This document shows, one piece after another, positions 17,227-25,846 of a stretch of 64,000 bases of DNA (position 1 is the stretch's first letter; each line of letters starts with the position of its first letter). The notes beneath the pieces were generated by a model, which did no database searches, was not told the DNA's origin, and worked only from the letters and a program-made list of their open reading frames with translations. This stretch comes from Leucobacter sp. cx-328 (GTDB lineage Bacteria > Actinomycetota > Actinomycetes > Actinomycetales > Microbacteriaceae). Where the stretch lies: NCBI RefSeq assembly GCF_014530035.1, contig NZ_JACVMX010000004.1:1-64000 (forward strand), in the 5' to 3' direction. Both the position numbers and the translations under genes were made by a program.

Positions 17227-18426
17227 TTACAGCCCCAGGACGTTCTGGAACGCGGTTGAGTATTTCTTGTCTTCTTCAGCTGACAGTGTGCGGAACGAGT
17301 GCAGGTGCTTCCAGTCAGTTTCCGTTGGGAAGATGAGCGGGTTTTCTGCATTCTCGGGGTGAAGTTTCCGCATGGCCTCCTGTGTGCCCGCTACCGGGGG
17401 CACGAAGGTGACGTAGTTTGCGACGTCGGCCATAACTTCAGGCTGGTAGTAGAAGTTGATGAGTTCTTCCACTCGCTTCTTAGCCTCTGGGTCTGTGCCG
17501 TTCGGTACTGTGAACGAATCAGCCGCAATCATGCCACCCGACTCGGGGATCTCCATCGTCCACTTCGGCCCGTCGGGCTCCTCAGTGTTCATCATGATGA
17601 CGTCACCAGTCCACGCCATCGCAACGAGTGTGTCACCGGTCTGGAGATCCTGCGTGTAGGAGTTACCCTTCACATTCTTGATCTGGCCACTCTGTAGACC
17701 GTCGTCGAGCCATGCGAGAGCCTCGTCGTATTCCTTGTCGCCCCAGTCGCCAGAGGGATCGTACCCAAGGCCGGCAAGAATCATGCCCATGGTGTCGCGC
17801 ATCTCGGTGAGCACGCCCACCTTGCCCTTGAGCTCGGGCCGCATAAAGTCGTTGAGCTCTTTGATCCCCTTCGGCACCGCTTCTGTGTTCCACACCCAGC
17901 CGGAGGCGGGAAGCTGCCACGGGATGGTGAACTCACGGCCAGGATCAACGTCGAGCGCATCCCACTGCGCCTCCACCATGTTGCTCTTCACGTTGGGAAG
18001 ATTCGCGTAATCAAATTCCTGGATCTGATTGGCCTCGAGCAGACGCGCATTCATCCAGTCAGTGAACGTGATGACGTCGTATCCGGTGTACTGGTTCTGC
18101 TTGAGCTGATCTTTGATCTTGCCGTAGAAGGTGTTGTTGTCGTCGATGTCCTCGATGTAGGTGACCTTCATACCCGTCTCCTCTGCGAAGCGGTCGAGCG
18201 ACGCGAAGCCGCCCGTCTCTTCATCGAAGTCGAGGTAGTAGGTCCAGTTGCCCCATGTGACGCCATTTGCGTCATTCCCGCCGGCGCAAGCGGACAAGCC
18301 GAGTGTGCCGAGGCCTGCAGCTCCGAGCATCGCTCCTTTGAGCAGGCGGCGACGATCCATTTGTGCGCCGCGGATCATATTGACGACGTTCTTGACCATT
18401 GGGTCTTCTGGCATGCGATTCACCAT
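17227..18426 (-). CDS. potD: Spermidine/putrescine-binding lipoprotein PotD
   Basis: The 399-residue extracellular solute-binding protein has a twin-arginine-like leader (MDRRRLLKG, 23-31) and a lipobox LSAC with Cys47. It can therefore be exported and lipid-anchored. The mature part resembles PotD/PotF with WGNWTYYLDFDEETGG, GYDVITFTDW and GNSYTQDLQTGD. It captures polyamine for PotABC. The ATG at 18426 follows an excellent AAAGGAG site, and the gene is the first of the operon. A paralogue lies at 23682. Confidence 0.92.
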   Translation of the reverse strand: MVNRMPEDPMVKNVVNMIRGAQMDRRRLLKGAMLGAAGLGTLGLSACAGGNDANGVTWGNWTYYLDFDEETGGFASLDRFAEETGMKVTYIEDIDDNNTFYGKIKDQLKQNQYTGYDVITFTDWMNARLLEANQIQEFDYANLPNVKSNMVEAQWDALDVDPGREFTIPWQLPASGWVWNTEAVPKGIKELNDFMRPELKGKVGVLTEMRDTMGMILAGLGYDPSGDWGDKEYDEALAWLDDGLQSGQIKNVKGNSYTQDLQTGDTLVAMAWTGDVIMMNTEEPDGPKWTMEIPESGGMIAADSFTVPNGTDPEAKKRVEELINFYYQPEVMADVANYVTFVPPVAGTQEAMRKLHPENAENPLIFPTETDWKHLHSFRTLSAEEDKKYSTAFQNVLGL

Positions 18427-18808
18427 TTGGGTCTCCTTTGACTCATATGTTGTGCACGTCTGTCTCGCTGTATGTGCACTGCGCGAATCAGCATTTTCAT
18501 TGCTAACTCACGCATGTTGAATATTTCACAGTTCGCAGGCCAATACCAGGGTGGAGTATCGGTGTTGTCGAATTAGACACAAAACAGTTATCAAACTCGC
18601 ATCTCATGCGTGAAGGAGCGGCATTCTTCCGCAAGTTCCACTCATTCACTTGCGCGTAGGCAAAAAAGGCGCACCCTATAAGTACGGCTCCATTCGGCCA
18701 AAGTTCAGGCTGCAGTTTTTCCTGTGAACTTTCCAAATTGCCTGAATTTCTCGGCATCAGCTTCGGATTCCTTTGCTTTTTTGCTTTCCGACTGACAGAA
18801 TCAGTGGT
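18427..18808. promoter_or_regulatory. Divergent control region between potD and the AsnC regulator
   Basis: The 382 bp between the divergent potD and asnC-type genes contain no supported gene. Two GTGCAC hexamers (18452-18457 and 18474-18479) are 22 bp apart, two helical turns, which would suit a dimeric regulator on the potD side. An A/T-rich stretch precedes the regulator gene. No certain -35/-10 pair was assigned. Confidence 0.45.
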
Positions 18809-19276
18809 GTGGGTACTAAACGAGCCACTCTGGCACTCGATTCGACTTCGAAAGCGATCATTGAGCAACTTCAGCTCGATGGTCGACGTTCGTATGCCGA
18901 AATCGGAAAGGCAGTAGGTCTCAGCGAGGCCGCTGTCCGTCAGCGTGTGCAGAAACTCACCGATGCCGGCGTCATGCAGATTGTTGCAGTGACAGACCCA
19001 ATGCGAATCGGCTTCCACCGACAAGCAATGCTCGGCATACGGGTCTCAGGCGACACCAGGGTCGTCGCCGATCGACTCGCAGAAGTGCCAGAAGTGAGTT
19101 ACGTCGTGCTCAGCGCGGGTTCCTTTGATCTTCTTGCCGAGGTAGTCTGCGAAGACGATGATGCACTTATCGAGTTGCTGAATGACACCATTCGCCAGCT
19201 CGAGGGCGTTTCATCGACCGAGACTTTCGTCTATCTCAAACTCAACAAACAGAAATACGACTGGGGAACACGATAA
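18809..19276 (+). CDS. Lrp/AsnC family transcriptional regulator
   Basis: The 155-residue protein has the Lrp/AsnC layout. An N-terminal winged helix-turn-helix (LDSTSKAIIEQLQLDGRRSY..IGKAVGLSEAAVRQRVQKL) is followed by an effector-binding RAM domain (GIRVSGD..., VSYVVLSAGSFDLLAEV). Lrp/AsnC proteins form dimers or octamers and respond to amino acids or related metabolites. The GTG at 18809 is chosen because a preceding ATG adds residues with no family match. It stands divergent from potD and 2 bp before the aminotransferase, so it probably controls polyamine uptake and breakdown. Confidence 0.88.
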   Translation: MGTKRATLALDSTSKAIIEQLQLDGRRSYAEIGKAVGLSEAAVRQRVQKLTDAGVMQIVAVTDPMRIGFHRQAMLGIRVSGDTRVVADRLAEVPEVSYVVLSAGSFDLLAEVVCEDDDALIELLNDTIRQLEGVSSTETFVYLKLNKQKYDWGTR

Positions 19277-19278
19277 CC

Positions 19279-20673
19279 ATGTCTTTCGATCCAACTGCAG
19301 CGGTCGACACTGCAGCTCTCCAGGCTTCGGCCCGGAAGCACATGTGGCCGCACTTCACCAACCGTAAGGTGCTCAACGACGGTATCCCCGTCATCACCCG
19401 CGCCGAGGGCCACCACATCTACGACGCAGCAGGCAAGGGCTACATTGATGGCCTTGCTGGTCTCTTCGTTGTGAACGCAGGCCACGGCCGCGATCGCATC
19501 GTTCAGGCTGCTGCAAAGCAGATGAAGCAGCTCGACTTCATGCCGATCTGGTCGTACGGTCACCCCGCAGCAATTGAGCTGTCGGAGCGTCTCGCATCGT
19601 ACGCACCCGGCGAAATGAACAAGGTCTTCTTCACCACCGGCGGTGGCGAAGCTGTTGAGTCGGCGTTCAAGCTGGCTAAGCACTTCTGGAAGATCAAGGG
19701 CCAGCCGATGAAGCACAAGGTCATCTCGCGCTCGGTTGCCTACCACGGCACGCCGCAGGGTGCTCTTGCTATCACCGGTATCCCCGACATGAAGAAGTTC
19801 TACGAGCCGCTGACCCCCGGTGGTCACCGCGTTCCTAACACGAACTTCTACCGTGCCGATGAGATGGGCGCTCCCTCGAACGACATCGAAGCGTTCGGCC
19901 AGTGGGCAGCTAACCGCATCGAAGAGGCTATCCTCTTCGAGGGCCCCGAGACTGTTGCTGCAGTCTTCCTCGAGCCCGTACAGAACTCGGGTGGCTGCTT
20001 CCCGCCTCCCCCCGGTTACTTCAAGCGCGTTCGCGAGATCTGCGACCAGTACGACGTCCTCCTCGTTTCGGATGAGGTCATCTGTGCTTACGGTCGTATC
20101 GGCGACTTCTTCGCTTCGAAGGCACTCGGCTACGAGCCCGACATCATCACCTCGGCAAAGGGCATCACCTCGGGCTACGTGCCCCTCGGTGCAATGATCG
20201 TTGCTGACAAGGTGTCGGAGGTCTTCAACAACGAGGACAACACCTTCTACCACGGCTTCACCTTCGCAGGTCACCCTGCGGCAGCTGCAGCAGCACTCGA
20301 GAACCTCGACATCTTCGAGGAAGAAGACCTCAACGGCCGCGTACGCGAGAACAGCCCGCTGTTCCGTGCAGAGCTCGAGAAGCTTCTTGACATCGACATC
20401 GTCGGTGACGTTCGCGGTGAGGGCTACTTCTTCGGTATTGAGCTTGTCAAGGACAAGGCAACCAAGGAGACCTTCAACGAAGCTGAGTCGGATCGCCTCC
20501 TCCGCGATTACCTCTCGCCCGCTCTCTGGGACGCAGGCCTGTACTGCCGCGCAGATGACCGTGGAGACCCCGTCATCCAGCTCGCTCCCCCGCTGACCAT
20601 TGGTCCGGCAGAGTTCGCTGAGATCGGCGGCATTCTCCGTAGCGTTCTGAAGGACGCTTCGTCGAAGATCTAA
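19279..20673 (+). CDS. Class III pyridoxal-phosphate aminotransferase, probably polyamine or omega-amino acid type
   Basis: The 464-residue fold-type I aminotransferase has TGGGEAVESAFKLAKHF (120-136), the cofactor-ring motif DEVICAYGR (265-273) and catalytic Lys294 in SAKGITSGYVPLGA. This subgroup moves amino groups from putrescine, beta-alanine or similar omega-amines to pyruvate. Placement directly after an AsnC regulator and divergent from potDABC supports putrescine breakdown, but substrate cannot be read from sequence. Strong G/C-ending codon use suggests good expression. Confidence 0.88.
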   Translation: MSFDPTAAVDTAALQASARKHMWPHFTNRKVLNDGIPVITRAEGHHIYDAAGKGYIDGLAGLFVVNAGHGRDRIVQAAAKQMKQLDFMPIWSYGHPAAIELSERLASYAPGEMNKVFFTTGGGEAVESAFKLAKHFWKIKGQPMKHKVISRSVAYHGTPQGALAITGIPDMKKFYEPLTPGGHRVPNTNFYRADEMGAPSNDIEAFGQWAANRIEEAILFEGPETVAAVFLEPVQNSGGCFPPPPGYFKRVREICDQYDVLLVSDEVICAYGRIGDFFASKALGYEPDIITSAKGITSGYVPLGAMIVADKVSEVFNNEDNTFYHGFTFAGHPAAAAAALENLDIFEEEDLNGRVRENSPLFRAELEKLLDIDIVGDVRGEGYFFGIELVKDKATKETFNEAESDRLLRDYLSPALWDAGLYCRADDRGDPVIQLAPPLTIGPAEFAEIGGILRSVLKDASSKI

Positions 20674-20713
20674 TGATCTGGAGCTAAATTGGAGTAATCC
20701 GATTTGCTGCGCG

Positions 20714-20750
20714 AGCGCCCCCACCACTTTTGTGGTGGGGGCGCTTTGCT
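20714..20750 (+). terminator. Terminator of the aminotransferase gene
   Basis: A perfect 14-bp stem (AGCGCCCCCACCAC with its complement) has a TTTT loop and a short T-rich tail. Confidence 0.9.
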
Positions 20751-20812
20751 GTATCCACGCAACGCGCTCAAACAGGGAGTCAATAGGGGCTACATATCAC
20801 TAGGCTAGGTAC

Positions 20813-22201
20813 GTGTTCGGTGAGTTTTCTAGTACCCAGTGGGATGCACTTGCATTTGTGTATCTTGGCTTCGCTCTCATGGCAGGAATGATCGTGCGCA
20901 AGCGGGTGCCAGTCCTGCGGCGCTTGTACATCCCAGGCAGCGTCATTGCAGGCTTCTTGATCTTGCTGCTCGGCCCCCAAATCATCGGGCGGTTCACCGG
21001 CGGGTGGAGCTTGTTCCCGGAGCGGGCGCTGCACATCATCGAGTTACTCCCCGGCCTACTCATCAACATCGTGTTCGCTGGCATCATGCTGGGCAAGTCT
21101 CTACCTTCGTTCAAGCAAGTCTGGAAAGAAGCCGCCCCGCACGTAATTCTGGGCAGCGTGTTTTCCTTCGGCCAGTTTGCGCTTGGAGCACTCGCAGTCG
21201 TCTTCATCCTCACTCCGTTCTTCGGCCTCAATCCGGTCGCAGGGTCCATCTTGGAGATGTCGTTTGCGGGCGGCCACGGCACGATCGCAGGCATGGGCGG
21301 CATCCTAGAAGAAGCAGGCGCTCCGGAGATCGTCGATGTGGGTCTCGGACTCGCGACCATCAGCATGCTCACCGGAATCATCGGTGGATCGCTGCTCGTC
21401 AACTACGCGATCCGCAACCCCAAAATTCCGGTCGCGCGTACTGCGGATGATCGCACCCCAATTACCTCGTCACTGAGCAAGGTCAAGCCGAATTCGGGTG
21501 ACCAGGTCGACAACAAGGGCGGCCTTGGGTCTCTCTCACGCAGCTTCGGGGCGATCGCCATTGCCATCGCTCTCGCGATCGTGATGCTGTATACGCTTCG
21601 TTGGATTTTGAACCTCGCCGGTTCGTCAGCCCTCGATAACTTCCCACTCTTCCCCTTCACCGTTATTGGCGGCTTCCTCGTGCAGCTCGTGCTCTCGAAG
21701 GTCGGGCAAGAAGCCATCCTCGATCGCCGTACGATCAATGACATCTCGGGGCTCGCGCTTGATCTCCTCATCGCGGCAGCCATCGGCACCATGTCACTGG
21801 CCGCGCTCGGTGCGAACTGGGTGAGCCTCGTGATTCTCACGATCATCGCATTCGCGTGGAGCGTCTTCGGAATGCTCTGGCTTGGACCGAAGATCCACCG
21901 CAAGAACTGGTTCGAGCATTCGATCGCTGACTACGGTCAGTCGCAGGGCAATGTGGCGGCCGGGTTCATTCTCGCTGACATGGCGGATCCGGCACATGAG
22001 ACGACCGCAGCTCGCGCATACGGCTACAAGCAGCTCATCTATGAACCCTTGCTCGGCGGCGGCATTCTCACGGCCTTCGCCGTTCCAGTGATCCTCTCAA
22101 TCGGATCATTGTGGTTTGGCCTTGCGAGCATCGTGATCACGCTGCTTCTCATTCTCTGGGGCGTAAAGCGCGGTCGCAAGCCCGCACACCTCGCGGCGTA
22201 G
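20813..22201 (+). CDS. gltS: Sodium/glutamate symporter family protein (GltS)
   Basis: The 462-residue membrane protein contains the GltS-type re-entrant loop motif EMSFAGGHGTIAGMG (148-162) and its second-half counterpart around SQGNVAAGFILADMADP. About ten membrane helices are arranged as two inverted repeats. GltS takes up glutamate with sodium. It is somewhat longer than the ~400-residue E. coli protein because of a hydrophilic central insert (about 210-240). The start is a GTG at 20813, close to a weak AGG. Neighbours are unrelated and it is transcribed alone. Confidence 0.85.
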   Translation: MFGEFSSTQWDALAFVYLGFALMAGMIVRKRVPVLRRLYIPGSVIAGFLILLLGPQIIGRFTGGWSLFPERALHIIELLPGLLINIVFAGIMLGKSLPSFKQVWKEAAPHVILGSVFSFGQFALGALAVVFILTPFFGLNPVAGSILEMSFAGGHGTIAGMGGILEEAGAPEIVDVGLGLATISMLTGIIGGSLLVNYAIRNPKIPVARTADDRTPITSSLSKVKPNSGDQVDNKGGLGSLSRSFGAIAIAIALAIVMLYTLRWILNLAGSSALDNFPLFPFTVIGGFLVQLVLSKVGQEAILDRRTINDISGLALDLLIAAAIGTMSLAALGANWVSLVILTIIAFAWSVFGMLWLGPKIHRKNWFEHSIADYGQSQGNVAAGFILADMADPAHETTAARAYGYKQLIYEPLLGGGILTAFAVPVILSIGSLWFGLASIVITLLLILWGVKRGRKPAHLAA

Positions 22202-22223
22202 CACACAGACGTTCAGGCGCTTT

Positions 22224-22269
22224 CGCAGGGCAGGGGCCGCTCTCATTTGGGAGCAGCCCCTGCCCTGCG
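22224..22269 (+). terminator. Hairpin after gltS
   Basis: A perfect 14-bp stem (CGCAGGGCAGGGGC with its complement) surrounds an 18-nt loop, 22 bp after gltS. There is no long T-tract. Confidence 0.75.
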
Positions 22270-22330
22270 TTGGAGCGTCATCAAACGGCGATCACCTCTG
22301 CCGATATGAGCAAAACGACCCGAAGATACA

Positions 22331-22365
22331 ACAACGCCCCGGGCTCGGAAGCCACGGGGCGTTGT
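22331..22365 (-). terminator. Terminator of rpsO
   Basis: An 11-bp stem (ACAACGCCCCG with its complement) and 13-nt loop are followed on the minus strand by TTGTATCTT, 37 bp after rpsO. Confidence 0.85.
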
Positions 22366-22402
22366 TCAGACAGTCCGGCGATCACCGGAAGTCAGAAGCT
22401 AC

Positions 22403-22672
22403 TTATCGGCGGAGGCCGAGACGCTCGATGAGCGAACGGTAGCGGGTGATGTCAGTCTTCTGGAGGTAGCCCAGGAGACGACGGCGCTGACCAACGAGGA
22501 GAAGGAGGCCACGGCGCGAGTGGTGATCGTGCTTGTGGTCCTTGAGGTGCTCGGTGAGATCCTTGATGCGCTTGGTGAGAAGTGCAACCTGGACCTCGGG
22601 GGAACCCGTGTCGCCCGGAGTGGTTGCGTATTCTTCCATGATCGCCTTCTTGACGTCTGCTGCGAGTGCCAT
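22403..22672 (-). CDS. rpsO: 30S ribosomal protein S15
   Basis: The 89-residue protein is a full-length S15. It has the conserved [45 protein letters not shown] and [16 protein letters not shown] segments. S15 binds 16S rRNA early in assembly of the 30S platform. The ATG follows a GAAAGGGGA ribosome site. It is monocistronic here, with its own terminator; pnp is not on the plus side of it. Confidence 0.98.
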   Translation of the reverse strand: MALAADVKKAIMEEYATTPGDTGSPEVQVALLTKRIKDLTEHLKDHKHDHHSRRGLLLLVGQRRRLLGYLQKTDITRYRSLIERLGLRR

Positions 22673-22805
22673 GGAGATCCCCTTTCGATTGCTGCGCGGC
22701 GCTAGTAACAGAATGTTCTAGCTCTCTTAATCCGCGGCCGTTATTACGGCAACCTGACTACCTTACCACTATTTAGCACGCTACTCACCTCACTAGGCTC
22801 GAGGC

Positions 22806-23639
22806 ATGGCATACCTGACGCCCACAGCACTCCAAGCCGCCCTTCCCGAGCTTGAATCACTCGCCGCAACACTCGCCCGCGAGGCAGGAATCGAGGCTAT
22901 GCGTATGCGCGCCGAAGGCGTGAGCGTTGCCGCGACGAAGTCGAGCGACATCGATATCGTGACCTACGCTGATCGTGCGACCGAGGCACGCATCACTGCC
23001 GCGCTCCGTGCGGCACGGCCAGATGACGGCATCCTTGGCGAAGAGGGTGCCTCCGCAGAAGGCGCAAGCGGCATCACCTGGGTTATTGACCCGATCGATG
23101 GCACCGTGAACTATCTCTACGATCAGCCGGCATACGTGGTGAGCATTGCGGCGACCGTCGCTGATCCGCTCGCCTTCGCTGATGGTCGCCGTGCGGTCGC
23201 GGGTGCGGTGTATGCGCCACGCTTTGATGAGCTCTTTTCGGCACACACTGGCGGCGGATCGCGTCTCAACGGTTCCGTTCTCAACGTGAGTGACGTGGCA
23301 ACGCCCGCCCACGCACTCGTCGCCACTGGCTTTGGCTACACGGTCGAACGAAAGCACGAGCAGCTTGTGCTGCTCACCCGGCTACTCCCAAGGATCCGCG
23401 ATATTCGACGTCTCGGGGCGGCAGCGTACGATTTGTGCTCACTCGCTGCTGGCCGCGTGGATGCCTTTTACGAGAAGGGACTGCAACCGTGGGACTACGC
23501 GGCTGGCGCCCTCATCGCGAGCGAGGCGGGCGCAATGATTCTCGGTGCCGATGAGCAGACGGCTCCTGGCGAACCGCTGTTGTTTGCGGGAAACGAGACA
23601 CTCGTCACGAAAATACGAGACATCGTTCGCGGTCTCTGA
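22806..23639 (+). CDS. Inositol monophosphatase family protein
   Basis: The 277-residue member of the Mg2+-dependent inositol monophosphatase family has GEEGAS (78-83), TWVIDPIDGTVNYLY (91-105) and the C-terminal metal site PWDYAAG. It is closer to SuhB/ImpA-type enzymes than the HisN-like protein at 1029, and probably hydrolyses inositol-1-phosphate or a related sugar phosphate. It is followed 42 bp later on the same strand by an orphan polyamine-type binding protein, with no evident functional link. Confidence 0.9.
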   Translation: MAYLTPTALQAALPELESLAATLAREAGIEAMRMRAEGVSVAATKSSDIDIVTYADRATEARITAALRAARPDDGILGEEGASAEGASGITWVIDPIDGTVNYLYDQPAYVVSIAATVADPLAFADGRRAVAGAVYAPRFDELFSAHTGGGSRLNGSVLNVSDVATPAHALVATGFGYTVERKHEQLVLLTRLLPRIRDIRRLGAAAYDLCSLAAGRVDAFYEKGLQPWDYAAGALIASEAGAMILGADEQTAPGEPLLFAGNETLVTKIRDIVRGL

Positions 23640-23681
23640 GAGACTGCTTGGGCAGTACAAAGTATCTCCAAAGGAGGAGAC

Positions 23682-24869
23682 ATGCGAAGTGAGCCTAACG
23701 ATCCCATCATCGCCAGCCTGGTGCGGGCAGCAAAGTCCCGGCAGGTCAGCCGTCGCCAGCTGTTCACCGGTCTCGGTGTTGGTGCTGCAGCCCTCGGAGC
23801 AACGTCGCTCACGGGTTGCGCGGATGCGAGCGGCAAGGAGGGACAGATTCGCTGGGCGAGCTGGACCTACTACCTGGATTTCGACGAGGACACCCAGGAC
23901 TACCCCACGCTCAATGCGTTCATCGAGAAGACCGGCATTGATGTCCAGTACTTCGAGGACGTCGACGACAACAAGACCTTCATCGGCAAGATCAAGGATC
24001 AGCTGAAGCTCAAGCAGGACACCGGTTACGACCTGTTCACGCTGACCGACTCATCGCTCGTACGCATCTTCGAGCAGGATCAACTGCTGCAGTTTGACCG
24101 CGCGCTCATGCCTCACGTCGAGGCTGAGATGATCGACATCTTCAAGCACGCGACGTTTGACCCGAATCGCGAATGGGCTATCCCCTTCCAGGGCGGCATG
24201 ACCGGCCTCTGCTACAACGCGCAGCTGTACCCGAAGGGTGTCAAGACCGTTTCGGATCTCTGGGCAGCAGACCTCAAGGGCAAGATCAGCCTGCTCTCAG
24301 AGCAGGACGACACCCTCGGTCTCATCATGCTCGAGCAGGGCGTCGACATTGCCGGCGAATGGGGTGACGACGAGTTCAACGCTGCGCTCGCTGTCGTTGA
24401 GGAGCAGATCGCTCGCGGTCAGGTCTTCAATGTGAAGGGCAACTCGTACACGCAGGACTTGCAGAACGGCAGCGTGCTCGCCGCGATGTGCTGGTCGGGC
24501 GATATCGCAATGCTCAATGAGGAAGCCGGCGAGGAGATCTGGAAGTTCGTGGTCCCCGAGTCGGGCTCCCCGCTCTTCATCGACTCGTTCTGCATGCCAG
24601 AAACCGCAGTTCCCGTCGACGACATCCACAAGCTCGTCGATTACTACTACGAGCCTGAGGTCGCGGCGCAGGTCGCGGAGTACGTCCAGTACGTGACCCC
24701 GGTCAAGGGTGCACGCGACGCGATGGCAAAGCTGAACCCCGAGATGGCAGACAACCCGCTCATCTTCCCGGATGAGGAAATGTCAAAGCGCATCTACGAC
24801 ATGCGTTCGCTCTCCTCACAGGAGGACAACAAGTTCGCCCAGGCCTACCAAAAGGTGCTCGGCAACTAG
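23682..24869 (+). CDS. Orphan PotD-like solute-binding lipoprotein
   Basis: The 395-residue extracellular binding protein has a twin-arginine motif (SRRQLF, 23-28) and lipobox LTGC (Cys46). It is a clear paralogue of PotD at 17227: both share WTYYLDFDE near the mature start, GNSYTQDLQ and the same C-terminal architecture. No permease or ATPase gene is adjacent. It may feed substrate to PotABC encoded 6 kb away or to another transporter, or act as a sensor. The ATG has an excellent AAAGGAGGA site. It is convergent with the molybdenum cluster. Confidence 0.88.
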   Translation: MRSEPNDPIIASLVRAAKSRQVSRRQLFTGLGVGAAALGATSLTGCADASGKEGQIRWASWTYYLDFDEDTQDYPTLNAFIEKTGIDVQYFEDVDDNKTFIGKIKDQLKLKQDTGYDLFTLTDSSLVRIFEQDQLLQFDRALMPHVEAEMIDIFKHATFDPNREWAIPFQGGMTGLCYNAQLYPKGVKTVSDLWAADLKGKISLLSEQDDTLGLIMLEQGVDIAGEWGDDEFNAALAVVEEQIARGQVFNVKGNSYTQDLQNGSVLAAMCWSGDIAMLNEEAGEEIWKFVVPESGSPLFIDSFCMPETAVPVDDIHKLVDYYYEPEVAAQVAEYVQYVTPVKGARDAMAKLNPEMADNPLIFPDEEMSKRIYDMRSLSSQEDNKFAQAYQKVLGN

Positions 24870-24875
24870 CATTGC

Positions 24876-24895
24876 AGGCGCACCAGGATGCGCCT
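24876..24895. terminator. Short convergent hairpin
   Basis: A perfect 7-bp stem (AGGCGCA / TGCGCCT) with a 6-nt loop lies between the convergent binding-protein and DUF6457 genes and touches the stop of the latter. Weak by itself. Confidence 0.45.
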
Positions 24896-25224
24896 CAGTA
24901 GCTACTCGTGCCCGGCTGGGGAGCGTCGTTGCTGTCAGAAGCAGCACGATCCTCCCAGCCGAGCACGAGTTCGCCAAGCTGACCCGCAAGGGCCTTCAGG
25001 GCGAGCGGATCGCCAGCAGCCCCAACGGCCACTCCGAGCAGGAATGTGCTCAGCGGCGCCGCAGGACGAGCCACGTTTCGCGCGATGAGCTTCGCCGCGT
25101 GCAACACGATACGCGTGGTCTCGGTGTCGAGCTCGACGTTGTCATCGGTCACGCCGATCTCGGCCGCCGCAGCCGCCAACCATTCGTCGAGTGCTGCCGG
25201 TGGAAGATGCTTGCTGTCAGACAT
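24895..25224 (-). CDS. DUF6457 protein of molybdenum cofactor clusters
   Basis: This small 109-residue, mostly helical, acidic protein has a central segment LHAAKLIARNVARPAAPLST and FLLGVAVGAAG. It matches the DUF6457 family found beside mobA in actinobacteria; its function is unknown. It overlaps the mobA stop by 8 bp and is the last gene of moeA-mobA-DUF6457. A helper role in cofactor maturation is inferred only from this linkage. Confidence 0.72.
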   Translation of the reverse strand: MSDSKHLPPAALDEWLAAAAAEIGVTDDNVELDTETTRIVLHAAKLIARNVARPAAPLSTFLLGVAVGAAGDPLALKALAGQLGELVLGWEDRAASDSNDAPQPGTSSY

Positions 25225-25846
25225 TCTCTACTCCTCCTGTTGCTGCGGTGCGTTCCGTTTCTGCCGCCCGCTGTGCTGCCGCAAGGTCTGCCGGCGTATC
25301 GATGTCGGCCGTGGCCGCCGCCGAAGCATCGAGCCACCGCACGTCGAGCGCGCCGGTCACCGCGCGCAACGGTAGGTTCACGACGCTTCCCTCGCGAGCT
25401 TCGACCTCAGCGACTGCGGCATGAAGCGTCCTCACACAGTAGTTTCCGGCGAGCCACTGCGGACGCCCGTCGGGATCTGTGAGGACAACTGCCTCGCCCT
25501 CGCCCAAATCCGCGTCTGTGAGCAACGCTACGACCGCTGCCGGCCGCACGAGATCACACGCGAGCACGAGTACCCGATCGGCGGTTACCCGAGGCAGAGC
25601 GGCCGCCAGTGCCGCGAGCGGCCCACCAAAGGCTGGCTCCTCACGTACCCCGATGCACCCGTCTGGCACCACTGCTGCCGGACCAGCCACAATGACCTCC
25701 GACGTCACCGCACCACCGCGCACGGCAGCAATCACCCGCGCGAGCAGCGTTTCCCCGCCGACCACCACGCGAGCCTTGTCTGCGCCGAGGCGGGATCCGC
25801 GCCCACCCGCGAGCACGATCGCACTGAGCGAAGCATGCGCGCTCAC
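25217..25846 (-). CDS. mobA: Molybdenum cofactor guanylyltransferase
   Basis: The 209-residue nucleotidyltransferase has the GTP-binding signature LAGGRGSRLGADK (12-24). The acidic motif VLACDLVRP and the later DPDGRPQWLAGNY fit MobA-type enzymes. MobA adds GMP to Mo-molybdopterin to make the bis-MGD precursor used by enzymes such as formate dehydrogenase and nitrate reductase. The GTG start overlaps the moeA stop by 4 bp. MocA-like cytidylyltransferases are related, but the FdhD and formamidase neighbours favour MobA. Confidence 0.85.
   Translation of the reverse strand: MSAHASLSAIVLAGGRGSRLGADKARVVVGGETLLARVIAAVRGGAVTSEVIVAGPAAVVPDGCIGVREEPAFGGPLAALAAALPRVTADRVLVLACDLVRPAAVVALLTDADLGEGEAVVLTDPDGRPQWLAGNYCVRTLHAAVAEVEAREGSVVNLPLRAVTGALDVRWLDASAAATADIDTPADLAAAQRAAETERTAATGGVENV

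Noticed and set aside
19231-20727. 498-codon minus-strand frame opposite the aminotransferase
   Set aside because: Antisense shadow of a clear class III aminotransferase; no ribosome site or domain.
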